A stretch of DNA of 64,000 nt. It comes from Diphasiastrum complanatum (Eukaryota > Streptophyta > Lycopodiopsida > Lycopodiales > Lycopodiaceae). Positions 1 to 12,462 of the stretch are shown piece by piece. The stretch spans positions 27,732,340-27,796,339 of the forward strand of contig CM055111.1 in the NCBI GenBank assembly GCA_029204225.1, written 5' to 3'. The notes beneath the pieces were generated by a model, which was given only the letters and a program-made list of their open reading frames with translations, searched no databases and was not told where the DNA came from. The translations under genes and the position numbers were made by a program. Numbering within the stretch: position 1 is the stretch's first letter; each line of letters opens with the position of its first letter.

Positions 1-75
1 TACATTTTCCAGAGCTTGCCAAATGTACATGAACGGAGCTCATGGATACATTTACAGATCCAAATAATTGCTGAC

Positions 76-3000
76 CTCATTATGTTGAAGCTCCTGCTCA
101 TTGAGGCCAAGCCCCACAATCCTATCTTGCTTGTAACCTTTTGGATAATGGCTTACCTACAAAATGAAACAATGATTTGACAAGAAAGCGGCATTTACGA
201 GTAACATTATCTGCAAAGACATCAAATATAGGCTTTCAAACTGAAAAAACCATGTATCAGGAAGAGAAACATACCCAACTACTACACAGATCAAGCAAAG
301 CAACACCGGCAGTGTTACTGGGAGGGAAGACGGAACCATAATACTTGGTGAGAGCACTAATTGCGGCGTCATCAATATGTGTGACGAACCGTGGACTGGA
401 GTAAAAGATAGTATCGGGAGACCTACAATATTGGCAAACAGTGAAAGCTTCAGTATTGTCAACTTCAAAAATTCTGAGACTTGAGGATTGGCTGACTATA
501 AAGAAATGTTAGAAACCTATATAAATAGAATCAGATTCAAAAAGAAATGTTCCACAGTTCAGCCCTGAATATGCAACATAAAATCTCTTTCCAGTCATAC
601 AGTGAATATTTCAGCTGTTAATGTACAGGAACTTCAAATTGCAGATTATGGTATCAGACTTGAAACTTACAAGTGTGGTAAATGAAACAATCTACAAAAG
701 TTTTTGCCAATGAACAGGTAGACATCTTTTTTAAGTTGATCTGTAAACATACGGTGCTTCAGCAATTGTTACTATTGAGTTCAATCTGGAACTCATGAAT
801 CTCTTTGGATTTGATATCAACACCATCTCAGAATAAAGCATTGACTCAAAAATTTCCATAGATTAACACCATCAGATTCTATGCGTTAAACACCCAATCA
901 GGACTCTTTATTTAGGTCATCCCAGATTTGACAAGAAAACAGAGGGTGTCTACACAGGTGTACAATATCAGCTCAGAAGGAATTAAATAGTTGTTTTCCC
1001 CCCCTTCTAATGCCCGGGAAACTCCTTAATCTATTGACTTCATTGTGTAAAGGCAAAGTACAGTCAACTTGCATGTGTTCATAGAGATAAGATGCAATAG
1101 AACTCATTTGCTGTGTCAACCTTCTAGATGGAAGGATGAAATCAACATCAATTTGCTTGCATTAATACAGCTAACTTCCACCGAGTCATCATCAAAACCT
1201 TCATGCTGAATATCAGCATCCTACAGGCTATAATGCGATAATTGGTTATGCTGATCAATCTTCACCTGAGCACACCTATCAACAATAACTAAATTTTTCT
1301 TTATCCTGTATAAAATGCCCCCATGAGTACCTTATCCTCCTCTGACATGATATTTCCTCTGAACATGCCCAGGCATTAGGTAGAGTATTTACCTTGACCA
1401 CCTTAAGGCTAAGGCAAGGTTACCCAAGGTTTCATTAACATCGAGTGACCACAGTCATCAGAGTCCCTCTATGAATTTAAGGTGATAAAGTAACTCTAGA
1501 TGTCCGTAAATAGCTGAAAAACTTCATTGCCTGTGTATAAGATCACGGAGAACCTCAGCTACAGGTCCTTCCAAAGTGATACATGGGTATCCTGATGTCT
1601 ACTAGCAATCTTGTCAATATGACTTGAAGAATACAAATATAGATAGGCGTATGTTTGAATAGCATGGTTTCCTTGTTCAGTATGAGACAACCTTCGCATA
1701 TTTTGTAAAATAAATTAAGAAGTTGCACCTGCAAAGTAAGAACCAATCCTACAATAAATAGGCCCAACACTGAGACACCAAAAATAATGCAAATACCTTG
1801 AGAACTGATTGACAACCATGGTCCACATTGTAAAAAGTTTCTCAAGTACCTCAATGCTCTGCACATTGCCTTGCCACTACTACCGAAGGACCAATATAGA
1901 CAGAAAAATAAGATCCAATCAGGGACACACTACTGGGCTCTTCTTTCAGTATTTTGGTTATTTTCCTGCTCAAATATATGGTCTTAATGTAAGAGCCAAA
2001 AGTCTCAGTTAGTCATAAGCTAAGGATCCACTAAGCATTTAGCACTTACCTGGTGTTGGGCGTGGGAGGGGATTAGCCTTCAGATAAGGAAACCAAAATC
2101 AGCTATGCCTATAAAGTTCCAGTTTGGCTGCTATTTGCTATACGAGACAAAGGCCAACTTAAGCGTCTTAAAATAGCTTTGTTTGTGCAAGAATGTAGAC
2201 TACTAGCCCTAAGTAACCTTACCAAAACACATTTTTCACAAGTGCTGGACCCTCGTCATTGATAGAAGATTGGGCTTGGGCTTGTCTTTTCTTTCCAATC
2301 TATGAGTCTACAAGTCCCTATTCGTGTAAAGGAACTCCTTCCTTACCTCCTCTTCTTGCTACCAGCTTGAGCTCAATGGGCCATCATTTCTAACCTTTTC
2401 CCTTCATTTTTGAACAATATTTTATGCTTTCTGCTTATTACACTTCACCAACTTGATTTTGTCCACTCCACCAACATAAGTCCGTCTTTCACATATCCTG
2501 CTTGTCCAATCTCACACATTTTACCACTTTCCCTTTGCCAAATCCAATTTGCAATGGATCCCCAAGTTTTCAATTTAATGTGTTGACAAACCAAGAAACT
2601 TCTTTGCTTCAGATGGCATATCCGTTCTTCCATTGAAGCGCGTCAGTTATTCAGCCTATATTTACGTTTCTTCCTTGTACTTCTTAATTAATTTTAAATG
2701 TTCCCCATCACTTTTGCAATTGGACCCTTTTCTTTGATTAGTGATTGAGGTTGCGCTACTTTTATTTCTCCATATTTGCTTAGATATTATCCTGCTCACC
2801 TCTTCTAGGCATCAAGCCCTCTTATATATTGAGATAGTAGCTCAAGCTCATGTTTGTTTGCAAGAGCACATGAAATGTAACGACACACACAATGTAGAAC
2901 ACGATTAGATGACTTTTGGATGAAGCAAAATAAAATTAATCATATTTAAATGTCCTAGAGGTCCTACTTGTAATAAAAAATATGATATGATTCACACCTA

Positions 3001-4308
3001 GGATGACTAAAATTGAAGGTATTCCATTCAACAAAAACAAAGACCAAACGATGTAGCAAAAATAGCTTAAGTTGCGGGTGATTTTGTCATGTAAAAAGTA
3101 AGGCTTATATAGATTGTGGCTGACTGTAGACACATAAATCATGTTCAAGATTGCAAAACACAAATGGATCAATCAAAACAAAAGCTGGTAATCAGGAAAA
3201 AGAAATCATACTCATCATAACGCTGAAAGTCTTCTTTCTTATAAGGATAATCACTAGGCCAATCCACATTCTTCAAAACCTGTAAACACATGCTTTATCT
3301 AACAGTACATTCCAAAAGCTCTAAACAACTGTGCTCTAAATTTAGATTGTTACATCCCATGAAAGACTGGTTCTTTCCACTACTCATTATGGATGATGGC
3401 CATCTTAAGATTTACCATAACATGAGAAAACGTGTAAGCTAATGAGCACAAGCTTATGTTGTACATCATGAGTTAAAGTACCCTGAAAATGGAAAACTTG
3501 GCATGAATCCCAAGGATCAAATGAGTACTGGATTTGGATAATTAATGAAAAAAGAGATGTTACAGACTGTGGATCCTACAAAAATATTATCATCACAACA
3601 CCTTATTTGGCATGCCTACAATTGCACCCGAGAACACAAAGCTTACAAGAGACTTATCCCAATGGAGCAAACTCTATTTGCTTGTCAAATGGAGCACTGA
3701 AGCACCTGACACCTGATAATGGTTAAGCTGTTAAAATACAGATTTTGTCCTTGGAAGAAATATGCACCAAGTCCCTATTCGACATAAAAACATTGACGAT
3801 CAGGTTTTCAGCCCCCAAGTATTGTTTGCACATTATGGTTTATAGAAGTTGTGTTTTGCTGTTCATCAATGTGTTCAAAAAGACAACAAGGCAAGAGCCT
3901 TGATTATCTCAAATTTTCATGACAATCAACTCCTTCATGTCAACAAAACCAATACTACAAAAGAAGCATGGAAGGGGCAAGAAACTATGTAGAATGTGAA
4001 GAAGATGATGAATCAATTTCATTCATGCAAAAAGCTCATAATGTTCAAGATTGTACAAGGTGAATGAACCTCCAACTATTCCACAGAGCTAAAAGCTACA
4101 ACAGACCAAATTGCAATGATCTAATGTGAAGTGAAAAAAGATGAAGCTTTAGTGGCCTTGCTTAACAGCCTGCCAAAATCCTACGATCATTTTATCTCCA
4201 TCTTTGGAAGCATAGCTCAAAAAATACATCAAGCATCAAGGCAGCTCTTCTTTGAGAAAAGCTATGGCACACGGACCTACCTGAAGGGTACAAGAATGGA
4301 CAGAAGAC

Positions 4309-4366
<58 letters not shown>

Positions 4367-5156
4367 TGCTTGTTATCAGCAAATCCTTGTGGAGATCATC
4401 GGTATTCCATTGACACTGATCGTTCTTAACTGCTTGATTGGTATAATTAGGTTCTCTATAGTACATTTGTATGTGTTATTTTGTCTATTGCATCAGCTAG
4501 CCAAGTAATTATAAGACACTTAAAACCTTCTTATATCCTCCCTTCCGAAACTTTACTCACATACCAAAGTGCTTATCTAGCCAATACATTGCTTTATGCA
4601 AAGTTTTCATCTTGACTCGTTAATTGAATTTCTATTCTTCTACCTTCAAGTAGTAAAATGTCCTCTTTCTCTACATAGTCAAACAAGCATGGCAAATTTG
4701 GGCCTTGTCAATCTCAAGTGGCGTTCAACTTAAAAACCAATCATAGAGTGATGAGTTGTTATAATGCATCTCAAATTAGTCTTGATTTGTGTTAGCTCAA
4801 ATCTTACGAGATCAGATGACGAAGATTGAGTTTGAAGACCATCATTATCCATTGTAATAATGTGCCCTGATTTTTTCCTTGCAATCTAATTGATTGTACT
4901 TCGTTTCCCTGAAAATACAAAACCCTCATGGATGCAACCCAAAAATACGAAGCCCTCTTGGATGGAACCTGACAATATTGAGCCCTCTTTGATGATAACC
5001 GAAAATACGGAGCCCCTCTAGGATGGAATGTGAAAATACAGAGCCCTCTTAGGTGAAACTTTTCAGCCTCTCTTCCAGTATAATTTCTTAGCAAGATTTT
5101 CTTCACACATAAACTCCTCCATCTTTGTGGCAGTTATTCATCCTATGTACACACAC

Positions 5157-5192
<36 letters not shown>

Positions 5193-5622
5193 CTGACATG
5201 ACATGAGATGGTAAGCAATGTTAAAAAACTATTAATAAAAAGGATCAATGCTACAAGACCGAAATGACAAAACCCACTTCTTCAACTTCCGATGACTTCG
5301 ACTTCGCTATAGCTGGTGATGATGAAGTAGCCGCATTACTATCCATGAGGCCTATAAAGGAAGCGCCAATCAACAAACGGCGAGGCAAAATCCACCCAAT
5401 TCGCCTGCCCGAGGACGTAAAACAGGCACCAGGAGCGGAGGCTGAGGCCACAATGGCTGTAACACCATCAGAAGAAGAAGAAGAAGAAGAAGAAGCCCGG
5501 CTCTTGGCAGAGAGAGATAAATGGGCAGATGAGGAGGAAGCCAAGGCAGAAATTGAATACAGGATGCGACGATGCTGCAGGAGGAGTCCAGCAGAGGCGA
5601 TAGTCGACGCTGCTGATGCCAT
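76..5622 (-). CDS. Chloroplast-targeted SAM-dependent methyltransferase (multi-exon, 3' part outside the window)
   Basis: Four - strand exons join in frame with GT/AG borders: 5278-5622, 3212-3279, 275-422 and 76-156. Exon 1 starts in good context (GCATGGC) and encodes about 115 residues. It is a Ser/Ala-rich chloroplast transit peptide followed by a twin-Arg and hydrophobic stretch (RRIGWILPRR, then a short hydrophobic run ending NAA), which looks like a thylakoid-targeting second signal. Exon 2 encodes a DWP...EEDFQRYDE-type segment (here KKEDFQRYDE). Exon 3 carries SPDTIFYSSPRFVTHIDD and ends LLDLCSSW. Exon 4 continues VSHYPKGYK...GLGLNEQEL. The FVTHID and SSWVSH motifs match a family of class I SAM methyltransferase-like proteins shared by plants and cyanobacteria; LLDLCSSW sits where motif I of the SAM pocket is expected. 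The family usually continues with motifs II-III and a methyltransferase-11 core, which must lie left of position 1. The substrate is not known to me. The exon 1 donor (GAA|GTGGGT) is the least certain border; GGT TTT|GTC is an alternative. Confidence 0.
3880..4240 (+). pseudogene. Decayed Copia gag (UBN2-like) inside methyltransferase intron 1
   Basis: Read in shifting frames, the + strand gives gag-like pieces in the right order: KARALIISNFHDNQ, TTKEAW, LIMFKIVQGE, STELKATTDQIAMI and ALVALLNSLPKSYDHFIS. The last is the typical Copia gag 'LLxSLPxSYDH' motif. Several stops and frameshifts separate them, so this is a relic. It is antisense to the host gene and directly precedes a (CT)n tract. 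Confidence 0.6.
4314..4364. repeat. (CT)n microsatellite in methyltransferase intron 1
   Basis: About 25 uninterrupted CT units. On the sense (-) strand of the host gene it reads as GA. It follows directly on the decayed Copia gag. Confidence 0.95.
4912..5055. repeat. 30-bp minisatellite, about five copies
   Basis: Five diverged head-to-tail units of about 30 bp, each built on GAAAATACnnAGCCCTC followed by TTGGATGGAACC or a variant. It lies in intron 1 of the methyltransferase gene. The open reading frame across it on the - strand reflects the unit length being a multiple of three. Confidence 0.85.
5158..5191. repeat. (AT)n microsatellite
   Basis: About 17 AT units, near the 5' end of methyltransferase intron 1. 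Confidence 0.95.
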
Positions 5623-5639
5623 GCAGGCTTGATTTAGAA

Positions 5640-6329
5640 TAACAGGCAGGCCTACAAGGAAAAGCTATTTCTCTCTGTATTGTTTATTGATAGATAGATA
5701 GCAAGGAGAGAGGAGAAATAACAGACACCTGAATATTCCTTCAAATGAGGCCACCTTCTTGTTGCTCTTTTAATCTTTGAAGCACAATCAGCCACATGTC
5801 ACATATTGACCATTGATCGGGATCAGCATATTTCGCACCATCACTACAGTGCCAAGTGTGGGCTCAAGCATTGTTCTAAGGGTGGAGACGAACATTGAAA
5901 TTGGGGATCACCATATTTTGCACCACCGCTTCTATTGCACCGTGGGCCCAAGCATTGATCTTAGGGTAAAGAAGAAATCATAGCATTCAAGGAGATGGTG
6001 GTATCACTTACTTACACCCTTAGATCGTTGGGACGTTGGGAGCCCACCACCGTAGATGCAATGCATTTGCATAATACGCTAATCATAAATTCTTTAATTT
6101 CCATTGAAGATCGGTTACCAACGCAGCTCATTCATTCACTGTAGTAGCCAATGGTGGGCTCAAGGAGTGACCTAAGGGTGAAGAAGAAATCTTAATATCT
6201 AAGGAGACGGTGGTTTCACCAACCTTCAACCTTAAATCATTGGGAGGCCACCAATGTATATGTGGTGCTGGTGCATAATACGCTAATCGTAAATTCTTCA
6301 ATTGGCGTCAGAGATTGGCTACCGATGGA

Positions 6330-6427
<98 letters not shown>

Positions 6428-7480
6428 TCAAACACACACTTAGAATGAGTATGTTCCCAACCACAACCATAGCTAAAGTTGTATGCTTGAATCCTTACCC
6501 ATTCCATGGCAGAGTTCATTAATTATAGTATTGCATGTATCTAGAGCCCACCTTGAATGGGGAGGGACCACTGCTATAGGAATGAAATTATATCTCAAAA
6601 ACCAATATCATGGCCGTAGGCATAGCATGGTGAGTTGGAAGTCAAACATGACCTTTATCGGACTCATTTCCTGGAGTTGGATACAATCGATTTGTCACTT
6701 CTACCTCATTGTCTAAATTCCAGTCTTTCACATGGTCTCATATTCTTTTGAGACAACTTAGAATTTCTTCAAACTAGGTAGCAATTGAGATGGGCCAATT
6801 TCAGGGTATACCTTGGGAGGAGAAGTTTTGCTAGTTTTGTGCTCTTAGGGAGGTTGAGGCAGAGGACATTTAATTTTCAAATGCCCCATATATTATGAGA
6901 TCATAGGGAGAGGAGATTCTTTTGTTTCTTTAGAGATTCTTTGGTACACATTGCACTCTCTCATCACATATGTGGATCCACGTTAGGTCACTCTCATGAT
7001 TCGTAAGATGTTACTACTTTGGAGCAGTTCATGTCATACACAACATAGTCCCACCTCATAGCTCCAAATCACCTTTCTCTTCTTAGGGAGAAGACCTCAA
7101 AGATGTTTTTGAGTTTGATGATGAGAGTGATATTTCTATTTGGGACTAGCATAGATACCAAAGATGCCAAATACAACACCATACAAATGCTAGAGTTACT
7201 TGACACACTTTGAGGTCACATACCCAATCCACTTGATTGTTAGCGGGCCTTGGCGATGCAGGTAAAGCCATGGCTGCTGATTTATTGGCATTCCAAACTG
7301 CGGTGCCACATTTTGTGCCCCTTGATGGTATGGTTAAGAGGTCTGATACTGATTCCTCTTTTGTTGTATGATCCTAGGGTTGAATGGACAGAACGTTGTT
7401 TTGTGCAATGACGCATTGCACAAGTGGCAATACCATTGTGTTAGTTTGAGATTCTGTTTAAAACTGGACACTCGTTGGCA
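5640..7480. repeat. Intergenic stretch with a diverged 200-bp tandem repeat and a (CT)n(GT)n tract
   Basis: No gene recognised. Roughly 5836-6330 holds two and a half diverged copies of a unit of about 200 bp. Landmarks repeated in each copy are TGGGCTCAAG or TGGGCCCAAG, CTAAGGGTgaagaagaaatc, and CATAATACGCTAATC. It runs into (CT)n at 6335-6392 followed by (GT)n at 6393-6426. The remainder to 7480 shows only short unconvincing ORFs. Confidence 0.7.
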
Positions 7481-7966
7481 GTATGGTTCTAGGTACAAAC
7501 TAGACGCCATACATCCACTATTTGTGGAGTTTTGTCATTTGTTCCATCAACAGATCTGTTGAAATATTGGAGGCGGTGGAGGTTGATGCTACCGAGGGAG
7601 TTGATGATGAGTTGTTGGATATGAGTCATCGGCTGAGCCTTCATCCTTCTCTCTGATAGCGTCTTTCATAGCTTCCTGCAATGAGGCATACTACTCCCAG
7701 TGTTTGAGATCCCTTTGAATACTTCATGGTAACCCTACAAGGAACCACATAATCACTACATGATCGGGAGTCATAGCCGTGCTACATTCGAATCTTAGAT
7801 GTTTGACCCGTTCAATATAGTCTTGTAAGATGGTTTTTTCGTCTACATACAACGAGACTGATTCATTAGTTGGTAGCCAAGCAACGTTTAACAGCTCATC
7901 ATTGTGTGAGAGACTTTCAATAATATGATGGTTCACCTGGCCCTTCTTTGGTATCTGAACTACCAA
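7480..7966 (-). pseudogene. Ty3/Gypsy gag fragment
   Basis: The - strand ORF at 7724-7966 contains DYIERVKHLRFECS followed by TPDHVVIMWFLVGLP, the conserved end of the plant retrotransposon gag domain. Beyond the stop, another frame keeps gag-like composition (EAMKDAIREKDEG) to about 7480. It is broken by stops and frameshifts. On this strand it lies downstream of the protease fragment at 8113-8796, the reverse of the normal gag-pro order, so the two probably come from different insertions or a rearranged one. Confidence 0.6.
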
Positions 7967-8112
7967 TATTTAAGACACAATATTCTACATTGACACAATC
8001 AATCGTTGCTAAACTATGACTCCAGTTGATGATATCAGTAGGCTGTGTGTAGTGCCCCATTTCTTGAGTTTCACGGTATGGTTCCAATAGGGATTCGATA
8101 ATGGAAAATCCA

Positions 8113-8796
8113 TCATCTATTACGTGCGGGCTTGATCTTTCCTACGGAATCGATGGTCATGACTCGTCCTTTATTCCAGTTGTGTACTACAAGGGCCTTA
8201 GAAAGCCAAGGACAACCGAGCAAGAGTTCATAAGAGCAGGCGTTATTGTTTGAAATGTCCAAAACAACCAAATCAAGTGTAAATTTCAACCGAGCAATTT
8301 TGACCAATACACTTGGTATCACACCTTGTGGTCGAACAACACTTTGATCGGCCATTCGGAGTTGACAATTTGGCCTATTCAGGCGATTTTGTAGTCCCCA
8401 TTCCTTCATTAGTGATGTGGATGTGATATTGGCTCCAGATCTCCCATCTAGTTTAGCAGATACTACTCGTGAGTTTGCGTGGGTGGTTGGAAGCTTAATG
8501 TTTCCTTGCTCGTTGAATGGATTTGTGAGGTGTAAGGTGACTTCAGGAAGTTCGGGAGCTAAGTCTTGAGTCTTGTCTATGGTGCCTAACTCTTGCCTCC
8601 ATTTTTTAGTGTATTTCCACAACACATGAAACGACAAAGTGACATTGGCCTGTAGTAGGTCACCCCATACTTCAGCGCCTTCTATCGCAAAGTCTTCCGA
8701 GAGTGGGTCATACGGGTGGTGGAGTTCCTCCATCGTATTTTGGCGCATCAATCCTAGGGATTCGCCTTTCAATTCGTGGGGCAGGTGCACCGTCAT
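8113..8796 (-). pseudogene. Ty3/Gypsy retropepsin-like aspartic protease fragment
   Basis: A 227-residue ORF. Residues near 115-130 read SAKLDGRSGANITS, which aligns with the usual 'vDgGSgaNiis' active site of plant Gypsy proteases; the catalytic Asp is kept but the following Gly-Ser is altered to GRSG. The downstream flap and hydrophobic pattern, ending YELLLGCPWLS, is the usual 'iLGrPWL' motif. The N-terminal 100 residues are a gag-protease linker. No reverse transcriptase follows it. Confidence 0.7.
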
Positions 8797-8859
8797 GTTC
8801 CTTACTCGTGTCGCCTATAATCAATCGTCTAGCCAGGGTGATATCACTGTATGATTACA

Positions 8860-9660
8860 ATAAGAGGACATGAAATTGAAGGCAGAGAGTGGTATTGCAA
8901 CGGACGTGCACAGAAGGTGGTCAACAACTGGATAGGGTAAAACTGACAACTTCTTTGGAAATTCTTGGCTCACAGAACACAAACAAAATTTGCACATGCT
9001 TCTAAGGTCTCAAAAAATAGTTGATTCAGTCAAGGGCAAAATAAAAAAAGGTATTTTGACACATTTGAGATCTAAATTTTGAGTGAAAACCCTATTTTAG
9101 AATTTTTTTTGCATGACATGATAAGTCAAATAGCTAAAAAAAAAAATTATAGCCTTCAAAAATAGCACACTGATGTTTTGAGTGTTAAATTATTATTTTT
9201 TTGGCTAAATTTTATTTGTTTATGAATCACCTAGCACGCCGACGTGCCATGTGCTTCAGCCAATTTTTTTTTTTCTTTTCTTTTTTTAGCATGTCGATGA
9301 GCCATATTTGGAGGTTAAAATTTTTCTTTAACTTTAAATTTTTTTTATTTTGGCATTTCATTATGGAATTTTTAACTATGTGCCAAACCACAATTCTTAT
9401 TAATAAACATTCAAGTAGTGGCATAAAAAAAGGTAGCACACCATGTGCTATCTTTTTACTGACTCATGGCAAGAAAGAAACTCACAAAACTCGCAAAAAA
9501 TTTACTCGTAAAATGTCAAGCCCCTGGTAGCATATCAAATCATCTTCCTATGTTGCTGACAAAACCGTTGTTGAAGATTGCTTTTGTCAGTTTGGATCTA
9601 GATCTATGTTGAAAATAGAGGAGGAGTGTGAAAATTGTAAAAGATATCTATCTTGAGTTT
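8860..9660. other. AT-rich stretch, no gene seen
   Basis: Low-complexity A/T runs and only Phe/Lys-rich spurious ORFs. I see no motif. Confidence 0.6.
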
Positions 9661-9792
9661 TGGAGTTCTATGTCAAATCCACCCCTTGTACACTTGTACA
9701 AATATAGACTTGGATTAGCTCATGATAGTGTAGGTTGCTTACACTTGGCTTGAGGCTAGTGACTATGCATCTCATTATGACATTTGACAATA

Positions 9793-9960
9793 TGGACCAA
9801 TCATAGCAAGAGATGCACCAAAATGGTCCAATCAATGTAAGGGGTGCCATGAGAGTGGTCCAATCAATGTAAGAGGTGCCATGAGAATGGTCCAATCAAT
9901 GTAAGAGGTGCCATGAGAGTGGTCCAATCAATGTAAGAGGTGGTGTGAGAGTGGTCCAAG
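9793..9960. repeat. 32-bp minisatellite, about five copies
   Basis: The unit is GTGCCATGAGAGTGGTCC followed by AATCAATGTAAGAG. Three central copies are almost identical and the outer ones diverged. It lies just beyond the 3' end of the Copia relic at 10071-11800, so it may be part of that element's 3' LTR or leader. Confidence 0.9.
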
Positions 9961-10070
9961 CTTCCTACACTTAGAATTTTTTCATATTCTCTCTCTACCC
10001 AAGAGCAACTACTCATATTTCTTTCTATTCGAGTGTTATGGCCATATTCTGTTAAGGACATGGAATAGTC

Positions 10071-11800
10071 CTAATATGGTAGACCGACCCTCCGGTGTTT
10101 GAGTTTGTTAGCCATGCCTCGATGTAATTTCATGTTAAGGCTTGTTTGATACTTGGGTTCAATGTGCTTACTCCTAGAATGAAATCTGGGGTTGGCTGAC
10201 AAGGCAATCGCACTTTGATTATCACAAAATAGTAATGTTGGAGCTTTTTGATTCAGATTGATATCTGAAAGTAAGTTTCTCAATTAAATTGCTTCCTTTG
10301 TAGCTTGTGAGGCTGCGATATACTCTGATTCTGTAGAAGATAGAGCTATCGAAGATTGCTTGCAACTATTCCAGGAAATAGAACCATTGTTGAGGAAGAA
10401 TGTAAATCTGGAAGTGGATTTATGAGTGTCTACATCTCCTGCCCAACCTGCATATGTGAAACCAATGAGTAAATTGAGTTTGTCGTTGTCGGCTGCTTCA
10501 TAACAAATGCAAAAGTTAGCTCGAAGATTTCTCATGACTATGATAAGAGCCTTCCAATGTGTCATACCAAGGTTAGTCATAAATTGACTTGGGGAGCTGA
10601 CTGCGAAAGCTATGTCTACTGGCCTGGTAAAGATCATTGCGTACATAAGAGATCCTATTATCGAATGATAAGGATACTCACGCATCTACTCCTTCTCTTC
10701 AATTGTTCGGGGACATTGGTCCTTTGACAGCTTGAGACCTGGTTCCATTGGTGAGAGAGCTAACTTGCAATTAACCATATTATATTTGACTAATATATTG
10801 TAGATGTACCTCTGAGTAATGTAGATCAACTTTCGATTTCTGTTTCTATGAATTTCAATACCAGGGCAAAAATGAGCCTTGTCTAGATCGGTCATGTCAA
10901 ATTTAGAAGATGACATTGTGTTGCCTTCTTATATCAAATCGATATTGTTGCCGAAGAGCAATGTGTCATCCATGTATAAAGTGATAATGACATTGTCTTG
11001 AAGTAAACATTCGAATATGAAGAGCTTGGTGTGTAGCCGTGATCAATAAGAAAAGTATTGATTCTTTGAAACCATGCTCGAACAGATTGCTTCAAGCCAT
11101 AAAGTGCTTTATGGAGTTTACACACATGATTGTGTTTACCTTCGATAATATAACCTTTGGGTTGCACCATGTAAATATCTTTTTTGATAACTCCATTGAG
11201 ATATGTTGTCTGTACATCCATTTGATGTATTTCCAAATATGCTACAACAGCAAATGATAACAAAAGTCGAATAGCAGAATGTTTGACTACTGGACTGAAG
11301 GTCTCAATGCAATCGACGTGGTATAATTGAGAAAATCCTCTAGCGACAAGTCGGGCTTTTCTTCTGTCGATGCTTCCATCTGCTTTGTACTTGACTTTGA
11401 AAATCCATTTGCAATCAGCTACGTTTCTGCTAGCAGGTAATTTGACAATCTTCTATGTCTAGTTCTTGATAAGAGATGAATACTCTTTATCTAGAGCTTC
11501 TTTCTAGAGATCGAAATCGGGTAACTGAGTGCCTCTTCAACAATTGTCAGCTCGTGAACAAGGTAGGCTGCAGACTCATCGATATAGCTGATAGGTAGTC
11601 TGCTAGTTCTTGATGATCTTCTGGGGAAGAGAGAAAGTTGATCATTTTTATCATACTGTAGTTGCTGAATTGTAACATCATCATCTTCGGATTCATCGTT
11701 GATATGTTGTTCATCAAAAGTAGATGAGCTTGGACCTTCAATGGGAATAGTCGACTGAGGAACATCGAAGTTCAATATGTCGGACGAGTCAAACAAGTCG
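10071..11800 (-). mobile_element. Copia retrotransposon fragment 1 (integrase-RT linker, RT, RNase H)
   Basis: In - strand order: an acidic integrase-RT linker (11796-11491, with SSRTSRLP); reverse transcriptase (11263-10934) with HQMDVQTTYLNGVI and KALYGLKQSVRAWFQ; then 10916-10686 (DKAHFCPGIEIHR); then the RT-RNase H connection and RNase H (10685-10071) with IIGSLMYAM, ALSSTESEYIA and LFCDNQSAIALSANP. The usual YVDD box is destroyed. Stops at about 10284, 10686 and 10930 split the frame. It is a dead 3' half of a Copia element; no gag or integrase catalytic core precedes it, because the second Copia element begins there. Confidence 0.85.
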
Positions 11801-11879
11801 GCTACATGGGCTTTGCCTTTTCCCTAATAATATTTACGCCAGTCTTTGTGTATGTACAAAGTGGGTAACCGCCCTTGAG

Positions 11880-12400
11880 ATATTTAGCGGTCTTGTTTTT
11901 AGGGTGTTTGATAAGCTAACAACGTCGGTCTGCCACTATTGGAAAAACCCGAAAAACGCGAAGGTGCCTTTGAATAGAGAAAGCATGTAAATTCCGAAGG
12001 TGCGAAAATCCCAAAGGTGCCTTTAAAGTGAATGCAGAGAAATGTGGAAAAACCCAAAAGCGCCTTTAAATGAATTTTGATCACAGTTTCGCATTTTTTC
12101 CGAAGGTGCAAAAAATGTAAAAAACTCGATAGTGCCTTTAAAATGGATTTTGGTCATAGTGTCGCATTTTTTTCGAAGGTGCGAAAAATGCGAAAAACCC
12201 TATAGTGTCTTTAAAATGAATTTTGATCATAGTGTCACATTTTTTTCAAAGGTGTCACTTTTTTTTTACAGTGTCGCTTTTTCCCGGAAGTGCCAAAAAA
12301 TGCGAAAAAAGACAAAGATGCCTTAAAACAAAAATGTTTCAAAGAAAAATGAAGTTTTGAAAAAAATGCGAAGGTCTGAAATATGTTGTCGGCCTTCGGC
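11880..12400. repeat. GCGAAGGTGC-rich tandem array, unit about 73 bp
   Basis: At about 12062-12260 there are nearly three copies of a unit of about 73 bp that runs from CCTTTAAAATGAATTTTG through TCATAGTGTCGCATTTTTT and cgaaggtgcgaaaa. Shorter, more diverged versions flank it on both sides. It sits immediately downstream (on the - strand) of the 3' LTR start of Copia element 2, so it probably lies in or replaces that LTR. Confidence 0.75.
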
Positions 12401-12462
12401 TGTTTTCAAGATGCTCATTACTTGAACGATTTGTTAAGGTTGAGCATAAGAAATCTAACACT

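Noticed and set aside
5264-5632. Acidic 122-residue ORF on the + strand opposite methyltransferase exon 1
   Set aside because: The opposite frame has a transit peptide and joins in frame to recognised methyltransferase exons; this one is its antisense shadow, although its composition looks protein-like.
9793-9960. Regular 32-bp repeats resembling a CRISPR array
   Set aside because: The units are contiguous, without unique spacers, in a plant nuclear context.
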